Assembly (NCBI GenBank): GCA_951799445.1
Contig: OX637295.1
Span: 14,260,001-14,324,000, forward strand
Direction of reading: 5' to 3'
DNA length: 64,000 bases
From: Pseudisothecium myosuroides
Taxonomy: Eukaryota > Streptophyta > Bryopsida > Hypnales > Lembophyllaceae
Position 1 is the stretch's first letter. The number at the start of each line of letters is the position of its first letter. Of the stretch, positions 46,204-58,129 are shown piece after piece. Both the position numbers and the translations under genes were made by a program. The notes beneath the pieces were generated by a model that was given only the letters and a program-made list of their open reading frames with translations, was not told the DNA's origin and ran no database searches.

Positions 46204-48808
46204 GTAAGGACTAGGATTGTAATGGGCACGATAATTCTTACACAAGGTATCCAACAGCCATCGACACTTCCCAACCGGATCGTAATGTAAGGACTTCTTG
46301 TCGGTTATGAACGTTGCCTTGTTTGTCAAATGGAGGCACCTACAAATGTGTTCAAACCGCACGCGTCTCATTGTCTGCGACGCCTCTTCGCAGTACAAGG
46401 TTGAACACTGTTGCTTCCAATAGTCTCGAACTGCTGGTTCTTTGCGTACCCCCATCAAGGCACATATACCGATGATCCTCCGAAATTCTGAAATGGAGAT
46501 GGGCAACCCTCTGTCTTTGCCACCCTTCCTCTTCCCTGTCTTGGGATCAATGTAACGAGCGTAAGAGTTGCTCTCAGCGACTATTTTTCGTTGAATAACG
46601 TCATCCCACAGGAGGAGGAAATACCTTGCTGGGTCCAACATATATTGTGGCACTAAATCCGTTGGACCGATGTGGGACCGCAAAATTTTTGACGAGGCTT
46701 CAACTGCCACGACGGTGCATGCCAGTTACTCTCATGGTATCGTTTTGCAAAGGTCTCCACCGGAGCTACAACGCTGTGTATGCCCAAGTCCGTAAGCAAA
46801 TGAGATGCTTGGTCTTCTTCGTGGTCCGACTCGGAATTGCCGTCGGAGTAGGCCTCCTGAGGGAACTCCTGATCTGCTTCACTGGGAGCCCAATCAGAGC
46901 TTTCATGGTTCGACAGGAATGCTGCGTCCTTCCCCAGCGATGCCGGATATTCATGTTCGGGACAATCAGGAACCGCCTTGGGAACCGTCTTTTTCTTCCT
47001 TCGTCGCCTCTGACTGTCATCAACGTTGGTAGGTCCGCGGTTGTGCATGGGAGGGGCAAGCCGTTCTTGTACATCCGGAATGTCGCCGTTTTCATCAGTG
47101 GTGACTACGGCATCGTCCATTGCTGCAAGTGGGCGCCTTTTCGATTGCGAGGTACATTTATATCTGAAGCCTCCCCTTTTGCAGCTTGTTCCGGACTCTC
47201 ACAAGCCAGTACTGGAATCTCTTGTATTCCAAAACTACCCACATCTACTAAGTAGTGAGGTTGCTCACCTTTGGGGACATAGACAAGGTCTAAGACACGA
47301 CCTTCAACATATGGCACTGGACTTGGGATGTACTCGCCTCCCCAAACAAGAGACGTCATACGAATGAAAACTTGGAGGCCATAAAATTCACCTGAATCAC
47401 TGACGGGCTGCACAGGTCCTTCGTTGTTGTCACCATATCCGTTTGCCAAGCGATCCCCATCATGTTGCAGTCGCTTGTGACTGCAATTGAACCCGCAAAT
47501 TTTCCTCTTCTTCTTCAATCCTCCAAGGGCTCCACAGGTCGGCGGACATGCATGTGAGTCTGCTGGATTAGAGTCTTCTTCATACAAAGTGGGATTGACG
47601 GGGGTTTCTCCACAACCATGGACCGCAGACAAATCCACCACTTCCATGGAAGCCAACAAGTTCCTCACAACGTTGGAGACCAATTCAGTAGTGTTGGCAT
47701 CTGCCACACTTTCAAGGTGCGATGTATCTTCAGCCACAACAAGTTTTTCTTTTGCAGGAGATGGGACTCCACCGAACAAGTGCGTCACTAATCTCGAACG
47801 TGGTGAAAACTTAATCTTCGATCTGGCTCTCGTGAGGGGAGGTGTGAAGAATGCGGGATTCGAAGGCAGCAAGCGTGCACTGGCTTGTGTTGCCTCTTCA
47901 GCTAGCATCGGTTCCTTCACGGGAGAGACGTCAATCGTTGCAGCCTTTGCAGCCGATTTTCCAGTGGCCTTCAATTTCTTCCTTTGCACGATACATGGAT
48001 GTGTTGAAGGCGCGACGGCTGCCTTCCCGCTCACCCGCATCGCTGCCCTTGAACGCCGTTGGAAAAGTGCAAGTTCCCCTGATGTTTCTGGTGCCTTGGG
48101 CGATTGGACTACGGGACTTCTGATTGATTCACCAACCTCCCTCTTCGACGCCATCAATTGCTCCTGCCGCTTCTTCGTGGAATCCCGGATGAACTCGTCG
48201 TCAGTGGTACCAGGCTTTCTACCACGAGCAGCTTGGTTGGCATTGACGTGCCTCTCCGTAGTCACATCCGCCACATGGTCATTCCTCTGCTTCGCGAATG
48301 GAAGTTCGATTTCAGCTGCAATGACACGTTGTTGCTTCACTCCACTCACACCCTCGCTGGCATTGGTCCATCCTGGAAGTTGAGACGTGCCCCAATCTAT
48401 GGGAAAAAATTCGTCTTCAATGCTGAAGACTGCATCAGCAGAGGGCGTACTTTCTACGGTAGTGTGATCAGGATGTGGGTGTCCCACAGCGTGACACAAA
48501 CACCAGCAAGGTGTTTCAATTGTTAGGATACACTTGCAAGCGGAGCAAGGAATTGAGTCCTTCTGGAAATCCATCGGGGCTTCCCTCTGGGCGACGTTCT
48601 TTCCAACCCAACAGCGTAGCACTGTGTTTCCTAAACCTGAATCTGCACACTCTATTGTCACATGCATCAAAGGAACTTGATGAACCTGCAGGTGGAGGGA
48701 TGGAAAGCAAATAAGCCCGATCAAGCATGCCTTGAATGATACAAATTTGTGTGGTATCAACACCGAGCGGATGCAATCAACGTTCAACTTCTTCAGCTGC
48801 ATTGGCAT
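46204..48808 (-). pseudogene. PiggyBac-type transposase, truncated
   Basis: The 3' part, 46710-46204, has the N-terminal half of the DDE_Tnp_1_7 (piggyBac) domain: YFLLLWDDVIQRKIVAESN, ISEFRRIIGICALMGV, VRDYW, RRVRFEHICRCLHLTNK and DPVGKCRWLLDTL..YNPSP. In the family the first catalytic Asp lies just after this YxPG/P point, so all catalytic residues have been removed by the copia junction. Upstream on the same strand, frames 47120-46653 (acidic, with RRRRKKK) and 48808-47105 (567 codons, with Cys-rich CSACKCILT and CWCLCH clusters) probably encode the N-terminal region. Three different reading frames are used and no convincing introns join them near 46700, so frameshifts are likely. Confident on family, less so on gene structure. 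Confidence 0.8.
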
Positions 48809-49670
48809 GTTCAGCGGGAGGAGGTGGTGGTGTCAGCCATCGACTGCATGGAATCTTGGAACTGCCGCACGGGCCGCGACCCCGGCGACCTCCAACCCCA
48901 ACCTGTCCATCCTCCACTCCTCCACTACGTCTCTCATGAGCAAAATTGTTCATGACTTGAACAACAGAAACCTCCACAGTACGCCCGGATTCCTCCCAGC
49001 AATGCTTCAACAACAAAACGAGCGCTTGAACAATCCCACCTCTCCTGTAAATGATGTTCCAGAGACCCTAAACCGCCTCCTCTCAGCATCCAAGGCAGGG
49101 TACAATCCGTCCTCCACTCTCTCCTCTAACAACTTGGAATCCCTGCGTTGCATCCGTGCAGGATTGGACCCTTTGCGATGCATCAGTGACAAGCATACGG
49201 AGCCTTCTTTGTCGACGACAGTGGCCCCTGAAGCTCATGAAACTGCTTTGTGAAGACGCCACATGTCCCCTTCAATTCGGAGCCGTTGCAGTACTTTCGC
49301 GTGGTTCCCACATGGGAGCAATGAAGGACACGCAAGAGAGCCATGTCTCCATGATATGTTCCCAATGTCCCATGCACGACAGAATTGAGAGCTCCAGTCG
49401 TGGACAGAAGGCCACGCTGTCCATCTTTATGGCATATTAGAATACAATCTTTCAGAAGAAGCCAGTCCGTACTTTTCTGTGACCCAATATAATTCTTTAT
49501 AGCTTCAATTGGTCATATGGAAATGCAAATCCAATTGCAGTACTAGTTTTCTGATCCAGTGCCCCTAAACCCCCATTCTCTTCATTTTGTCATTTGCCAC
49601 ATGCAGCTATCCTTTTAGTTGGTAGTAGTACTTGACAAAGCCTGTTTCGGGTCTCCTAGACAGTAAAGGG
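46204..49670 (-). mobile_element. PiggyBac-like DNA transposon, one end present
   Basis: The right end is placed at 49670. There the minus strand starts CCCTTTACTGTCTAGG directly next to TTAA (49671-49674), the piggyBac pattern. The other end is lost at the copia element A junction. Contains the truncated transposase and about 860 bp of upstream sequence with no convincing further gene. The end assignment rests on pattern only because the partner terminus is missing. Confidence 0.55.
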
Positions 49671-49674
49671 TTAA

Positions 49675-51639
49675 GTTATCAATTTGCGAAATATTTGCAT
49701 AATCAAAAATGTACACAAGAGGCGCTCAATTCGCGCTCAAACTTTGAAAACTTGTTCTCTAACTAAGACTTACCTGCAAATCCCCCATCGGAATCTTCAG
49801 CGTGGCACTTGACACCGGAGAAAATTTCGCAGTGCTCTCTAGCGAGAGATAATCAGCAAACTTGAAGGGAAGTCAGAACTCCCTAAAAAAATGCACACGC
49901 AAAAGCTTCGCACTTACGTGGGGACAACAGAGATACTCCCAAAACCTGTACCGTCTAGGTACACACGAGGGTGGGGGGCACGGGGGGATAACTCTTAAGG
50001 GGATTTGCATATCACGTGTAACCGAGGGATATAATTTATGGGGCTATTTTGATAGAGGGGACTAATTAAATAGACCATTTTATTACCTAATTTTCTAATT
50101 TGTCATAATTTTAAGTACCATACACTTTCTTTGAATTTGAATGATAGGCCAATTTTTCATACCATTACTTCATTATAATTAAAGGATCTTGAATTGGAAA
50201 CATCCTATATGTAGCAAAATTATACCTTATAAGTAACAAAATATTGCAAAATACGTGAATTTAGTTGTTTCATAGAAGTGATAGAACATTGCTAAACACC
50301 TAACAAACTAAGTTAGAAATGAAGGTTCTCGCGAAGGTTGTAGACACATAGAGGTTATCATATGTAAATGCCATTGCATAAGAATTCAAAATTACTTAGT
50401 ATCTACAATGAATGTAACTCTTGGACCCAAACAACACAAAACAACAAGATAGAATAGTAAATCAACTAGAATGCAATATGTAAAACAACCTTCATTTGCA
50501 CCACAACCTTCACATGACATTGAAACACACTATTCAATGCGTCTCAAATTCGATCTGCCATGAAACAAATACTACTAGAATGAGAGAGACAACCTAAGCA
50601 AAACAAGCCAATTTTTTTGAGATTCATCTATATTGGAAGAGACAACTCAAAATCCACCACATTCATCCATCCGTGTTTAGTATAGTACCTTATAAGAACA
50701 CAAACCCTATTAGTATAGTACCCTATAAGAACACAATACATAGCTCTAGCCTAGGATACTTTTACCTCATGGTATATTAGTACAATAGCTAGTGGGAATA
50801 CAGACCCTATTTATAGTTCCAACCTAGGATACTTTTACTTCATGATACATTAGATTAAAAAAAACAAATTGGCTAGATTAATTATGTCTATATATTTATT
50901 ATAATTGTGATTCACCTATTTTTTCTATAATATATTAGTTCAAATATTTTTCAAAAATTTAGGAGCAATGAATAAAACGTACCATATCTTTGCCCACACG
51001 TAACATGCTAAATTTTTCTAAGTCACCCCCCCCGGGGGGGGGGAAAGTGAAGACCCCCAAACCCTACAAAACTTTTATTGGCAGCCCGCGCCGCCAAAGC
51101 ACCTACCGGACTGCCCGAGGCCAAAAAAAGGTCCATGTGTCCGATTTAGTGCATGTAAGGTAAATGCACCTAAAACCATCAATGTTAAGCAATTCAACAT
51201 AGTTGGAGGCAATTTTTCCTAAAATTGATATTTTGTAGTATTAGCGAGTGAAAATGATGAATATTAAAAAAAAATAGATTTTTCAAATGTGGTATGTAAT
51301 TTCTATGATTTTTCAAAGTGTCGGCTCCCTAGACCATTGAAACTGACAATCATACAGGTGCACCCCGAACCGAAATCTACAGAAATCAACAGTCAGCAAA
51401 TCAAAGTTAAGTATGTGTCCTTCAAATTCATCAACAAATCAGAGTTGAATATTTGTAGAACACATTAACAAATGTCTAGGGACACACTTAGTGGACCTCT
51501 AAGATACAAGAATGGAGACAAGGACGCTTTTGGGTGTTTCTACCATACCAAATTTATTTATTTATTAATTTGGGGACACAAATAACCCTACTAGGATCTT
51601 CTTCAATAGTGAGGTGGTTTGAAAAGTTGTGGAGAATTT
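49675..51639. other. Intergenic, no gene recognised
   Basis: AT-rich from about 50060. Holds a homopolymer palindrome, eight C then ten G, at 51026-51043. A 'gggcag/ctacc' rich patch at about 51085-51125 resembles words inside the TTAA-element family. Confidence 0.45.
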
Positions 51640-52164
51640 TTTTGGGAAAGAAGTAGAAATTGATTCAAAATACTAAATTGTTAAAAAGTTCAATATGGAA
51701 CTGAACAATGCCATTCCCAATGGATGTAAAGTTGTAAGAAACAATTTACATCCTATGATTTTCTTTTTCTTCAGAACTATTGGAAACTAAGTGTAATAAA
51801 TATCCACAAGTTCATTTTAATGTAGAAAATCCATAGCTGCACGCAAACTAAAATTCCTTATGATTTCTTTGATCAAAATGGAATGATTCAAAGGGCTTTG
51901 ATATAAATTTAGAAAATCAATTTCAAATTTAGGACTGGAAAAAAAGGAATATTTTTTATGACCAAAGTGCCAAGCTGAGAGAAAAGATAACATATTAGGC
52001 CATAACTTTTGATGCATATTTTTAAAGGTCATAAAATTGAGTGCACATAAAATATATTTTTTATCCACACCTTCTATTAAAACCACAGCCTAAAATATGC
52101 AAATGTCTAGGCAAAGGTACCTACCCAAAATTGCTATGTTGCTAATAATAGTTGGCTAGTCCTT
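51640..52164. repeat. Dispersed repeat related to 22.4-22.9 kb
   Basis: Shares long stretches with 22430-22930, including 'caaaatggaatgattcaaag' and 'aaaattgctatgttgc', and ends CCTTTAGGGG followed by TTAC, a near-match to the CCTTTAGGGG|TTAA end at 31361-31374. Probably a truncated member of the TTAA-flanked family. Confidence 0.5.
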
Positions 52165-52849
52165 TAGGGGTTACTTTTATTAAATATATGTAAAAGGAAT
52201 CTAAGTCTTATAATGTATACTTATAGGTCGGCCATCTGTTTCTTTGTTTGTTTTATATTTGACTTTTGTCGCAATGAGATCCATTGGACTATGCGTCCTA
52301 AAGTTTGTTTCTCCTATTGTGCCCAAGTTCTTAGCATTGAAGGGGGTAGGACTTTGTTTCCTTGCCTTTGAACGTGGAAGGCTTTGAATTTGAAAGCTTT
52401 ATTTCATTTAAACTCTAGAATATGAAATTCAGTTACGTTTCATTTTGGTTGTGGCAACGGTATGGTGCACAATTGTACTATTGATATCATAAGTATAATT
52501 ATTTTTTGAATTCTTCATTAGGAGTCTAGAATTGTTCATTGAAAAGTAGGAATTTTTCACTATCTAATTTGATTACCATGTAAGTAATTCCATCATGAAC
52601 CTTGAGGAAATGTCTTACAATATTGCTATATATATTGTTTGAAAACTATAGTCTATACAAATTTTCTGAAGGTTTTGGATGGATTTTAAAGATGTAGACT
52701 AAAAAATAAATAATATTGTAAGTCAAGAAATGGAGCACATGTGGCATAAAATTGTAAACATTTATAAGATTTGGAATTCATGAGCATTTTTTAGTTGTGC
52801 TCATTTTTGTTACTTTACTATATGAACCAAAATGTTTAGCATAAGGCAT

Positions 52850-55090
52850 GCTCAATAGTTTAAAGAACTCAGAGCCCTATTAAAGTCATGAAATTTATTT
52901 GTAAAAGGAGAAAATAAATTTTACAAGTTGTTATTTTACCGTACATTTAGAATTTCATGAACATATTCAATTTGAGGGCTACTTTCATAAAATTTATGAG
53001 AACAAAAAAAACATAAATAAGTCACGCCCTGTACATTAAGTAAGTCAAAGCCAAAAAGTCATGAAGGTTGTATTAAAAAAAAAAAATTCTACAAGTTCCA
53101 AACACCGTACACCTTTAAAATTCATGTTAAAAACAATAAATTAGAGGGCTTTTTCCATAAAATTACTACGATAATGAAATGGTTTTGAATAACTCATGCC
53201 CTGTAGTTTAAAGAACCCAAAGCCCCTAAGTTATAAAATTTGTATGCAAAATAATTAAAAAGAATATAGATGTTGCAAAGACCCGAGACATTTAAAACTC
53301 ATATTAAGCACAATGAATGGGGGCTCTATTTCAATAAATTTATTACAAGAATAAGAAAATATGAATTAATCCTACCTTGTACTTTAATAAAGAACTAAAA
53401 CTCCAAAAGTCATGAAATGTGTATGTAAAAGAAGTAAAGAAAAATAGTACAAGTTGTAAACACCCTAGACATTTAGATTTGATGGCATTGAGCACAATCA
53501 TTTTTAGTATAATTGTATTTTATATGTACGGAACTTTGAATCAAGACAAAGCACTTACTATTATTTTCAATTTTGTGCTATCATCACTAATCATAAATGA
53601 TAATTTCGATAAAGTTATGATAACTATGATAACTATGATAATTATGATAACTAAACTAATGATAACTAATCATATGTGCTTCTAAATTAGAACTTGGCAT
53701 ATTATTTAAATAAATCATTTTTTTCCACCCCTCCATGTATAGGGCATGGCTATTGGTTGTTGGGTTTCTTAAAAAAATTAAAAAAATATGTGGCATGACT
53801 TTAAAGCGGACATTAAATTTAAAATAATGTTTAGGATATTTACAACTTCTGCATTTTTTTTCTACACAATTTTTTTTTCTCTATAACTAATGAGATTGTC
53901 ATTCATTAAAGTACAAGCATGACCCATCGATTTTTTACTTATGTGAAGAATTTAAAATACCAAAGAGAGATTTTAATGCGGCCATGAATTTTAATAAATT
54001 TTTTTGGATATTTACAACTTCTACATTTCTTTCCCCATACCCACGTGCATTTTTTTATGAGTCATGAATTTGTAGTTCATCAAAATATAGGGCTTGCCCC
54101 ATCGATTTAGTGTTACAATTTGAACTAAAAAAAATAAGAAGGGAATTGAATGCGGCCATGGATTTACAAATATTGTTTAGGATATTTACAACTTCTACAT
54201 TTTTTTCCCCATACCCACATGCTCTTTTTTTATGAGTCATGAATTTGTAGTTCATCAAAATATAGGGCCTGCCCAATTGAGTTTGCGTTACAATTTGAAT
54301 TAAAAAAAAAATTGGAAGGGAATTGAATGCGACCATGGATTTGCAAATAATGTTTTGGATATTTACAACTTCTACATATTTTTTCCCATACCCACATGCA
54401 TTTTTTTTATGACATTTTTAAATTTAGGGCCATTAAAGTACAGGCCCGTTCCATTTCCAATTTATTTTAATACACGTGCTGATGAATTTGAAATGGAAAT
54501 AAATTGACTATTTTTGTAGACTCTAAAATTTATGAATAATTACAACTTGCTCAAAAAAACTTAAGGCATTCTTGTTATCTTGTTTGAAAGTCCATGACAT
54601 TTTTAAATTTGGGGCCATGAAAATACAGGCCCGTTATATTCCCAATTTTTTTTTAATTCACATGTTTTTGAATTTGAAATGGCAATAAATAGAACATTGT
54701 TGTGGAATCTAAAGCCTAAGAATAATTACAACTTGCTCAAAAAAACTTAAGGCATTCTTGTATGAAGTCCATGACATTTTTATATTTGGGGCCATGAAAA
54801 ATACAGGCCCGTTATATTCCCAATTTTTTTAAATTCACATGTTGATGAATTTGAAATGGCAATAAACAAAACGTTGTTGTGGAATCTAAAGCCTAAGAAT
54901 AATTACAACTGACTCAAAAAAGTTGTAAGCATTCTTGTAAGAAAGTCCATGACATTTTTAAATTTGGGGCCATGAAAATACAAGCTCGTTATATTCCCAA
55001 TTTTTTTTAATTCACGTGTTGATGAATTTGAAATGGCAATAAATAGAATGTTGTTGTGGAATCTAAAGCCTAAGAATAATTACAACTTGT
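52850..55090. repeat. Satellite-like tandem array, units of about 170-185 bp
   Basis: Three consecutive blocks, each of about four units. Block 1: 'agggct' anchors at about 52976, 53146 and 53320, with a fourth unit to 53555. Block 2: 'ggatatttacaact' anchors at 53834, 54006, 54180 and 54357. Block 3: 'atgacatttt' anchors at 54409, 54594, 54771 and 54949. Spacing is 170-185 bp throughout. The blocks share words (aattacaact, gcctg, cccaat), so they look like diverged subfamilies of one monomer. No coding function; the frame at 54055-54336 is a by-product. Confidence 0.8.
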
Positions 55091-55345
55091 TAAAATTTTG
55101 AATTATCTTGCACATATGAAAGTCTTTCATGAATGTACATTAGAAAGAAAGTCAGGCCATAAAAAGGCTGCTTCGTTGTATTAAAGCCCAAGTGGAAAAT
55201 CCGGTATTCTTGAATGGATATGGGATCTTGATTCGATAGGCTATGAACTCTTGGCACTTTCTTGGGGAGAACTGTTACGCGGGAAGGCTGAGCTGTTGAC
55301 CCGGGAATGTTATTTTTGCGAGAAGGCTGAGCATTTGAAGGGTGC
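55091..55345. other. Spacer between satellite array and copia D
   Basis: A minus-strand frame of 85 codons spans it but has no recognisable motif. It probably includes the junction where the 5' LTR of element D was lost. Confidence 0.35.
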
Positions 55346-55373
55346 ACTATTATTTGCTTGTCTATTTTCTATA

Positions 55374-55387
55374 GGTTATGGGTCTAC
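55374..55387 (+). other. Primer-binding site of copia D, half tRNA-Met type
   Basis: GGTTATGGGTCTAC, two C-to-T changes from the GGTTATGGGCCCAC of elements A and B, in the same position just inside the LTR. Confidence 0.6.
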
Positions 55388-55489
55388 TCATGTAAGTTGC
55401 TATTAGAGGTTGGATCTCTTTGAAAGGTTTGTTGGAGCAAGTGTAGTTTGGGGTCGTTTGAAGTACTTTGGATTAAGATCTTCATTCTT

Positions 55490-55910
55490 ATATAAGAGTT
55501 GGAACCGTTTGAGGGTTCATTTAAGTGATTAAGACCATTTGGAGTCTTCTTGGAGTGATTACAACCACGTGAGGGTTGGTTATGTGATTTGGAACCATTT
55601 GAGGATTCATTTGAGTGATTAAGACTGTTTGGAGTCTTGTTGGAGTGATTGCAGCCACACAAGGGTTGGTTGTGTGATTTGGAATTGTTGAGGATTCATT
55701 TGAGTGATTAAGATTGTTTGGAGTCTTGTTGGAGTGATTGCAACCACATGAGGGTTGGTTGTGTGATTTGGAACCATTTGAGGGTTCATTTGAGTGATTA
55801 AGACCGTTTGGAGTCTTGTTGAAGTTGGCGCAACCATAAGAGGTCTGGTTGTGAATTTTGGAACCATTAGAAGGTTTCTTGGAGTGATTTGAATCACTTG
55901 GGCTCGTATT
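55490..55910 (+). repeat. ~90-bp tandem repeats in leader of copia D
   Basis: Anchors 'agtgattaaga' at about 55526, 55614, 55703 and 55793. Different unit from the 60-bp repeats of A and B but in the same place in the element. Confidence 0.85.
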
Positions 55911-55992
55911 AGAGTCATTACTACCACAAGAGGGGTGGTAGAGGGTGGATTGGACTTAAAAGGGCTTCTATTGGAGTGGGAGTCGTTGCACC

Positions 55993-56340
55993 ATGGCCAC
56001 TAATGAATGAGACAACGTTAGGGTCATTGAAATGTTCAATGGAGAGAACTTTGGCCTATGGAAGTTCAAGATGGAGATGATCTTGGCTGAGAAGGACTTA
56101 TGGGATATTGTGGAAGACACTGAGAAGCCTCTTGAATCCGATGCCGACATGAAGACCAAAAAGACTTATGATAAGAAAGTCAAGAAGGCCTTCTCCATTA
56201 TTGCCTGCAGTCTTGTAGATAGGCAACTTGCACATGTTCGAGCATGCAAGGGACCGACGGAAGCATGGCATGTTCTTTGCAACATCCATGAGACAAAGAG
56301 CTTGTCCAACATGCTCTTCATTCGGCGCAAGTTCTTCACA
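55993..56340 (+). pseudogene. Copia D gag fragment
   Basis: Encodes the element-A-like gag start (VRVIDKF-like VRVIEMFNGENFGLWKFKME, then AEKDLW, RQLAHVRACKGPTEAW) up to RRKFFT. Stop at codon 6; truncated at 56340 where unrelated sequence begins. Confidence 0.9.
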
Positions 56341-56605
56341 TCATCACAAAGTTGGAACCCTACGAAATGTCACTAATTATCGTGTGGTTACTATTGCTTC
56401 ATGGATGCGCACGTTAATTTACAATTTTATCGCACTGTTACGATGCCCATGATTTTTGCACAAGTGTGAAAATCCTACAAAAATCCTACAACCGGCCATG
56501 TGACAACCACCACAAATAGTGATGCCACCAAGGTTTGAACCGTAGACCTCCAAGTTGAGGCCCAAGGTTCTTAACAATCCAATGCACCACTAACTCACAC
56601 ATGTG
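56341..56605 (-). mobile_element. tRNA-derived SINE-like sequence
   Basis: On the minus strand a TGAGTTAGTGG motif (about 56598-56588, polymerase III A-box-like) is followed about 50 bases later by GGTTCAAACC (56541-56532), a good B-box. The spacing is tRNA-like. The insert interrupts copia D gag. No A-rich tail or clear target duplication was found at the far end, so it may be truncated. Confidence 0.4.
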
Positions 56606-56670
56606 TCCAAAGTAGGAGTTGGAAGTTATTTACCAAGTTTTTGCAGTTTTTTTCCAAATGCTTTGTAAAA

Positions 56671-56850
56671 TCAGCAGACTTCAGACCTCATTTAGGCATA
56701 GTAAATCAATTTTTTTCAAAAAACTTTGAACTAAGAAAAGTTGTAAAATGAAATTAACTTTCACCTCCAAAAATCCGTTTGTGATTCAGAGATTTTTATA
56801 AAAAGTTATGGACAAAATTCAGAGACAGGTCGGAATGGACAATTTTTTTA
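56671..56850 (+). repeat. Half copy of the palindromic element of 30.2-31.5 kb
   Basis: Begins with CTCATTTAGGCATAGTA-type sequence and continues with 'tttgaactaagaaaagttg' and 'aaaaagttatggacaaa', matching the left arm at 30262-30400 closely. Only one arm is present. Confidence 0.8.
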
Positions 56851-56859
56851 TATTTACAA

Positions 56860-57424
56860 ATCTGTCTCTGGATTCAAGCGCTCTAAGCTTGATGCAAAGG
56901 GCACAAAGCGCTTGTTTGTGGGCTATTGCGAAGCATCAAAAGCTTATAGGCTCATGTGTTTGGAGACTAAGAAGATCATTAAGAGCCGAGATGTGACCTT
57001 CATTGAAGACAAACCAGGCAATTGCAAGACATCAGAAATGTGTCCAAGTGGAGGATCGGCGCATGAAGTGGACAAATCTCCAATTTTGCAAGTGCTACTT
57101 GAAGATGATGAAGATCAAGATGATGACAAAGATGAAGCACCACCAACACCTGAGAAGAAATCTAGCAGTTTGACACCAAGTGAAGATGATGGTGAAGGAG
57201 AAACTTTAAAGGAATCAAGATATCCTACTAGGGATCGTAGGCCACTTGGAGAATGGTGGAAGAACCACATTTTGCCTCGAGAGCAAGTGGAGCATGCAAA
57301 TGTGGCGTTTGCAAGAGATCCAAGCACCATTGAGGAAGCTATGAGGAGCCCGGTTGCAAACAAGTGGGAGCAAGTATGGTCATTGTGGCACCAATGGCTA
57401 ATGTATTCGATAGGAATCCCTTGA
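56860..57424 (+). pseudogene. Copia D integrase C-terminal/linker fragment
   Basis: Encodes SKLDAKGTKRLFVGYCEASK, KIIKSRDVTF, the acidic linker and RYPTRDRRPLGEWW, matching residues about 675-820 of the element A polyprotein, then ends in unrelated codons. RT and RNase H are deleted. Confidence 0.9.
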
Positions 57425-57468
57425 AAGAATATGGGTTTAATATTATTTGGCACTAAACAAAGTGGGAG

Positions 57469-57670
57469 TGTTGAAGTAAAGGATTAAGGGCTCATAGTAT
57501 GAGCTGACTTAATTATAGTTTGAGTTTACTTTTAGTTAGAAGTTGTTTATAGCCAAAGTAAAAGTTAGAGTAGCATATAAAAGGGGCAACGTAGCTTGGA
57601 GTTTTTACCCCCTTCTCATTCTTGATTTCTTCTTTTGTTGAATATGTATTTGCTTGTCTATTTTCTCTCA
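57469..57670 (+). repeat. 3' LTR of copia element D
   Basis: Starts TGTTGAAG right after the polypurine tract and ends TCTCA. A TATAAAAGG TATA box lies at about 57576. Its last ~25 bases recur just before the primer-binding site at 55346-55370, confirming the LTR identity. Confidence 0.8.
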
Positions 57671-57822
57671 ATACATAGTTCAATGTATCCTATTGACCAA
57701 TGCACTGGAAAACGTCCAAAACTTCAATCGCTAAGTGCTCTGTTAGAGTTCATTAGAGAGGGTGAAAATGGTTTTCTTAATTACGTGAAGAGACTGGAAA
57801 CTACGTCAAGAGGAACGTCTTT
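57671..57822. other. Spacer between copia D and A'
   Basis: A plus-strand frame reads through (PIDQCTGKRPKLQSLSALLE..) into the A' LTR. It may be the target sequence of one of the insertions; family not recognised. Confidence 0.3.
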
Positions 57823-58129
57823 TGAAGAAAAGAACACCAAGGTAATGTATTCCAATGAAGGGGTATCACAAACAAGGTTGGGAAAGGGGTACCAAGCCCA
57901 TGCAAGGGCTGATCTCTTATACTACTCTACCACCAAGTCCAAGGACTAACCATATGGGTTATATTACCTCCACAAGGGCTGCCCTCTCTAAATGCACATT
58001 GGTTTGACTACAAACAACTCCTAACTAAGGTCAGCCCATTGTATGAACTCCTACAACATCCAACTAAGGTTAGACTATACTAGGAGCTCCTATAAGCCAT
58101 CTAATCCATACTACGCACTTCCTTCAATA
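57823..58129 (-). repeat. 3' LTR of copia element A'
   Basis: 307 bp with the family boundaries; contains the undisturbed 'gcttggtacc' site (reverse strand) that is split by the MITE in element B. Confidence 0.92.

Larger units (their letters stand above)
55346..57670 (+). mobile_element. Degraded copia element D (second LTR type)
   Basis: Plus-strand order: last ~25 bp of a 5' LTR, primer-binding site, leader with ~90-bp tandem repeats, gag fragment, foreign insertions, a pol fragment, polypurine tract AAAGTGGGAG and a 202-bp 3' LTR. Gag is clearly the same family as element A, but the LTR is different in sequence and length. Gag has a stop at codon 6 (TGA for GGA). Protease, most of integrase, RT and RNase H are missing. 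Dead element. Confidence 0.85.

Noticed and set aside
47487..48383. 298-codon plus-strand frame
   Set aside because: Antisense shadow of the long piggyBac-associated minus-strand frame; no motif recognised.
54055..54336. 93-codon minus-strand frame with internal repetition
   Set aside because: Lies in the satellite-like array; repetition mirrors the DNA unit.
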